Shown: in pieces, positions 61,106 to 64,000 of the stretch
How positions within the stretch are numbered: the stretch's first letter is position 1
Layout of the letters: each line of letters begins with the position of its first letter
The notes under the pieces: model-generated
Told to the model about the DNA's origin: nothing
The model's database searches: none
Seen by the model: the letters and a program-made list of their open reading frames with translations, nothing else
Made by a program: the position numbers and the translations under genes
Origin: Cinclus cinclus
Lineage: Eukaryota; Chordata; Aves; Passeriformes; Cinclidae
Length of the DNA stretch: 64,000 nucleotides
Direction of reading: 5' to 3'
Assembly (NCBI RefSeq): GCF_963662255.1
Contig: NC_085067.1
Coordinates: 11,223,648 to 11,287,647 of the forward strand

Positions 61106-63255
61106 ATTGTGACACCAGATAGGTTAAGAGAAGCAAGGATCCATTGTGACCCAATGCAGGCTAACAATCTAATGATCCCTTGTGATACCAATGGGCCTAA
61201 AAGTGCCTGGGATGAATTGTGAAAGCATGGGGCCCAATTTAAACCTGGTACAATTATGCCACCATGGAGGCCAAGAATCAAATGATTCATTGTGACATCA
61301 AGTGGCCTAAAAGGGCATGGGATGCATTGTGACACCACAGAGGTTGAGAAGCAACGATCCATTGTGACTCAATGGAGGCTAATAATTCCAGGATCCCTTT
61401 TGACACCAGTGGGCGCAAAAGGGCCAGGAATGAATTGTGACAGCATGGGGCCCAATAGATACAATGAACTATTGTGCCACCATGGAGGCCAAGAATCAAA
61501 TGATTCATTGTGACATCAAGTGGCCTAAAAGGGCATGGGATGCATTGTGACACCACAGGGGTTAAGAGGAGCAAGGAACCATTGTGACCCAATGCAGGCT
61601 TACAATCTAAGAATCCCTTTTGACAACAGGGGCCGCAAAAGGACCACGGATGAACTGTGACAGCATGGGGACCTATAGAAGCAAGGAACCATTATGACAC
61701 CATGAAGGCCAAGAATCAAATGGTTCATTGTTAGACCAAGTGGCCTAAAAGGTCTTGGAATGCTTTGTGACACCACAGAGGTTAATAGAAGCAAGGAACC
61801 ATTGTGACCCAATGCAGGCTAACAATCTAATGATCCCTTGAGGCACCAGGGCGTATAAATAGGGCCAGGGATGGATTGTTACAGCACGGGGACCAATAGA
61901 AGCAAGGATCTATTATGACACCTTGGAGGCCAAGTAGCAAATGATTCATTGTGACATCAAGTGGCCTAAAAGGGCATGGGATGCATTGTGACACCACAGG
62001 GGTTAAGAGAAGCAAGGAACCATTGTGACCCAAAGCAGGCTAATAATTCCAGGATCCCGTTTGACACCAGGGGGCGCAAAAAGGCCAGGAATGAATTGTG
62101 ACAGCATGGGGCCAAATAGAAACAAGGAACAATTATGAGACCATGGAGGCCAAGAATCAAATGATTCATTGTGACATCTAGTGGCCTAAAAGTGCATGGG
62201 ATGCATTGTGACACCTCAGGGGTTAAGAGAAGGAAGGAACCATTGTGACCCAATGGAGGCTAATAATCCCAGGATCCCATTTGACACCAGGGGCCGTAAA
62301 AGGGCCAGGGATGAATTGTGACAGCATGGGGCCGAAGAGGAACAAGGAACCATTATGACACCATGGAGGCCAAGAATCCAATGATTCATTGTGACATCAA
62401 GTGGCCTAAAAGGTCATGGGATTCATTGTGACACCACAGAGGTTAAGAGAAGCAAGGAACCATTGTGACCCAATGCAGGCTAACAATCTAATGATCCCTT
62501 GTCTCACAAGGTGTTGTATAAGGGCCAGGGATGAATTGTGAAAGCATGGGGCCCAATAAAAACATGGAAATATTATGTCACCATAGTGGCCAAGAATCAA
62601 ATGATTCATTGTAACATCAAGTGGCCTAAAAGGGCATGGGATGCATTGTGACACTACAGGGGTTAAGAGAAGCAAGGAACCATTGTGACCCAATGCTGGC
62701 TAACAATCTAAGAATCCCTTTTGACAACAGGGGCCGCAAAGTAACCACGGATGAACTGTGACAGAATGGGGACCTATAGAAGGAGCAAGGAACCATTATG
62801 ACACCATGAAGGCCAAGAATCAAATGGTTCATTGTAAGACCAAGTGGCCTAAAAGGTCTTGGAATGCATTGTGACACCACAGGGGTTAAGAGAAGCAAGA
62901 ATCTATTGTGACCCTATGGAGGCTAATAATCCCAGGACCCCGTTTGACACCAGGGGGCGCAAAAAGTGCCAGGAATGAATTGTGACAGCATGGGGCGCAA
63001 TAGAAACAAAGAACCATTATGACACCATGGAGGCCAAGAATCAAATGATTCATTGTGACATCAAGTGGCCTAAAAGGGCATGGGATGCATTGTGACACCA
63101 CAGAGGTTAAGAGAAGCAAGGAACCATTGTGACCCAATGCAGGCTAACAATCTAATGATCCCTTGCGACACCAATGGGCCTAAAAGGGCCAGGGATGAAT
63201 TGTTACAGCATGGGGACCGATAGAAGCAAGGATCTATTATGCCACTGTGGAGGCC
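61106..63255. repeat. 17-mer HOR, copy 2, incomplete
   Basis: Matches 57360-59509 at an offset of 3,746 bp with few substitutions, for example ATTGTGCC for ATTATGCC near 61471 and GTCTCACAAGG near 62501. It leaves the 17-mer order inside the monomer at 63089. After CCACTGTGGAGGCCAAGAAT, near 63242-63261, it continues as the 60665/60885 type (AAAATGATTC, ACACGACAGGGG). Confidence 0.83.
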
Positions 63256-64000
63256 AAGAATAAAATGATTCATTGTGACATCAAGTGGCCTAAAAGTGCA
63301 TGGGATGCATTGTGACACGACAGGGGTTAAGAGAAGCAAGGATCCATTGTGACCCAATGGAGGCTAACAATCTAATGATCCCTTGTGACACCAATGGGCC
63401 TAGAAGTCCAGGGATGAATTGTGAAACATGGGGCCCAATTAAAACCTGGTACAATTATGCCGCCATGGAGGCCAAGAATCAAATTATTCATTGTGACATC
63501 AAGTGGCCTAAAAGGGCATGGAATGCATTGTGACACCAGAGAGTTTAAGAGAAGCAAGGAACCATTGTGACCCAATGCAGGCTAACAATCTAAGAATCCC
63601 TTTTGACACCAGGGGGCGTAAAAGGAGCACGGATGAACTGTGATAGCATGGGGACATATAGAAACGAGGAACTATTATGCCACCGTGGAGGCCAAGAATC
63701 AAATAATTCATTGTGACATCATGTGGCCTAAAAGGTAAATGGATGCATTGTAACAGCACAGGGGTTAAGAGAAGCAAGGAACCATTGTGACCCAATGGAG
63801 GCAAACAATCTAATGATCCCTTGTGACACCAATGGGCCTAAGAGGGCCAGGGATGAATTGTGAAACATGGGGCCCAATTAAAACCTGGTACAATTATGCC
63901 ACCATGGAGGCCAAGAATCAAATGATTCATTGTGACATCAAGTGGCCTAAAAGGGCATGGGATGCATTGTGACACCACAGAGGTTAAGAGAAGCAAGGCA
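63256..64000. repeat. Right-edge segment resembling 55.2-55.6 kb
   Basis: The monomer at 63309 (CCTAGAAGTCCAGGG) is followed by 63528 and 63748, which match 55163 and 55383 (offset 8,365 bp, 38 monomers), including AAAAGGTAAATGGATGC. The last monomer, from 63968, is cut by the window end after 33 bases. The array therefore continues beyond both edges. Confidence 0.8.

Larger units (their letters stand above)
1..64000. repeat. Tandem satellite array, ~220 bp monomer, fills the window
   Basis: I marked monomer starts at the recurrent ATTGTGACACC motif (114, 334, 554, 772, 992 and onward to 63968) and counted 290 complete monomers averaging 220.2 bp. Nearly all are 218-223 bp, and all are head to tail on one strand. 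No unique DNA, transposon, microsatellite tract or inversion interrupts them. A representative monomer (4518-4736) has 99 G/C in 219 bases, one CpG and 59% purines on the + strand. The organisation fits eukaryotic centromeric or pericentromeric satellite. The family and species are not recognised from sequence alone, and a centromeric role is inference. Confidence 0.97.

Noticed and set aside
1..64000. Human gamma satellite, which also has a ~220 bp monomer
   Set aside because: Gamma satellite is strongly GC-rich. This repeat is about 45% GC and CpG-poor, with a ~37 bp internal period. The match in length alone is not evidence of kinship.
1..64000. Mouse major satellite (234 bp, four subrepeats)
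   Set aside because: The monomer length, six-unit structure and sequence words differ, and the AT-rich GAAAA-type words of the mouse repeat are absent.
1..64000. tRNA, rRNA, telomere repeats or transposon ends
   Set aside because: I saw no cloverleaf with anticodon arm, no rRNA core sequence, no TTAGGG-like arrays, no terminal inverted repeats with target duplications and no LTR-like ends. All sequence is accounted for by the satellite.

Overview
This window is one uninterrupted tandem satellite DNA array. I find no protein gene, RNA gene, transposable element or unique sequence in it. The repeat unit is about 220 bp. Marking its start at a recurrent ATTGTGACACC motif gives 290 complete head-to-tail monomers from 114 to 63967, with partial monomers at both ends. 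Spacing is almost always 218-223 bp and all monomers have the same orientation. Such an array is typical of eukaryotic centromeric, pericentromeric or other heterochromatic DNA read through by long reads. I do not recognise the satellite family and cannot name the organism. A representative monomer is 45% GC, CpG-poor and purine-rich on the + strand.

The array is nested on at least four levels. (1) Each monomer contains six 36-38 bp units, nearly all starting with a version of TTGTGAC. (2) Units 1-3 match units 4-6 in order, so the monomer is an old dimer of ~110 bp halves, each a trimer of ~37 bp units. (3) Diverged monomers are grouped into near-identical higher-order repeats (HORs); the clearest is a 12-monomer unit of exactly 2,643 bp. 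(4) These sit in a super-repeat whose successive copies are 51, 54 and 42 monomers long (11,229, 11,889 and 9,246 bp).

Layout: 1-32.5 kb holds super-repeat copies A (114-11342), B (11343-23231) and C (23232-32477). Each has a 12-monomer leader (A1-A12), one or more 12-mers and a tail of six monomers. 32.5-43.9 kb starts a fourth copy (D) that is rearranged by an 18-monomer duplication and never reaches the usual tail. 43.9-46.8 kb carries a different monomer set ('E block') in a 9-monomer duplication. 46.8-54.3 kb holds 11-mer (2,425 bp) and 8-mer (1,763 bp) duplications. 54.3-57.4 kb contains monomers that are mostly single-copy in the window. 57.4-63.3 kb is a 17-mer duplication (3,746 bp), and the end resembles 55.2 kb.

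Every rearrangement found changes copy number by whole monomers and keeps register. Several junction monomers are chimeras, and shared single-base variants group the copies inconsistently. This is the pattern expected from repeated unequal exchange and gene conversion. The left two thirds is strongly homogenised and the right third is more diverged, so the array core may lie to the left and an older flank to the right. Open reading frames reach only about 100 codons and look like by-products of the repeat.
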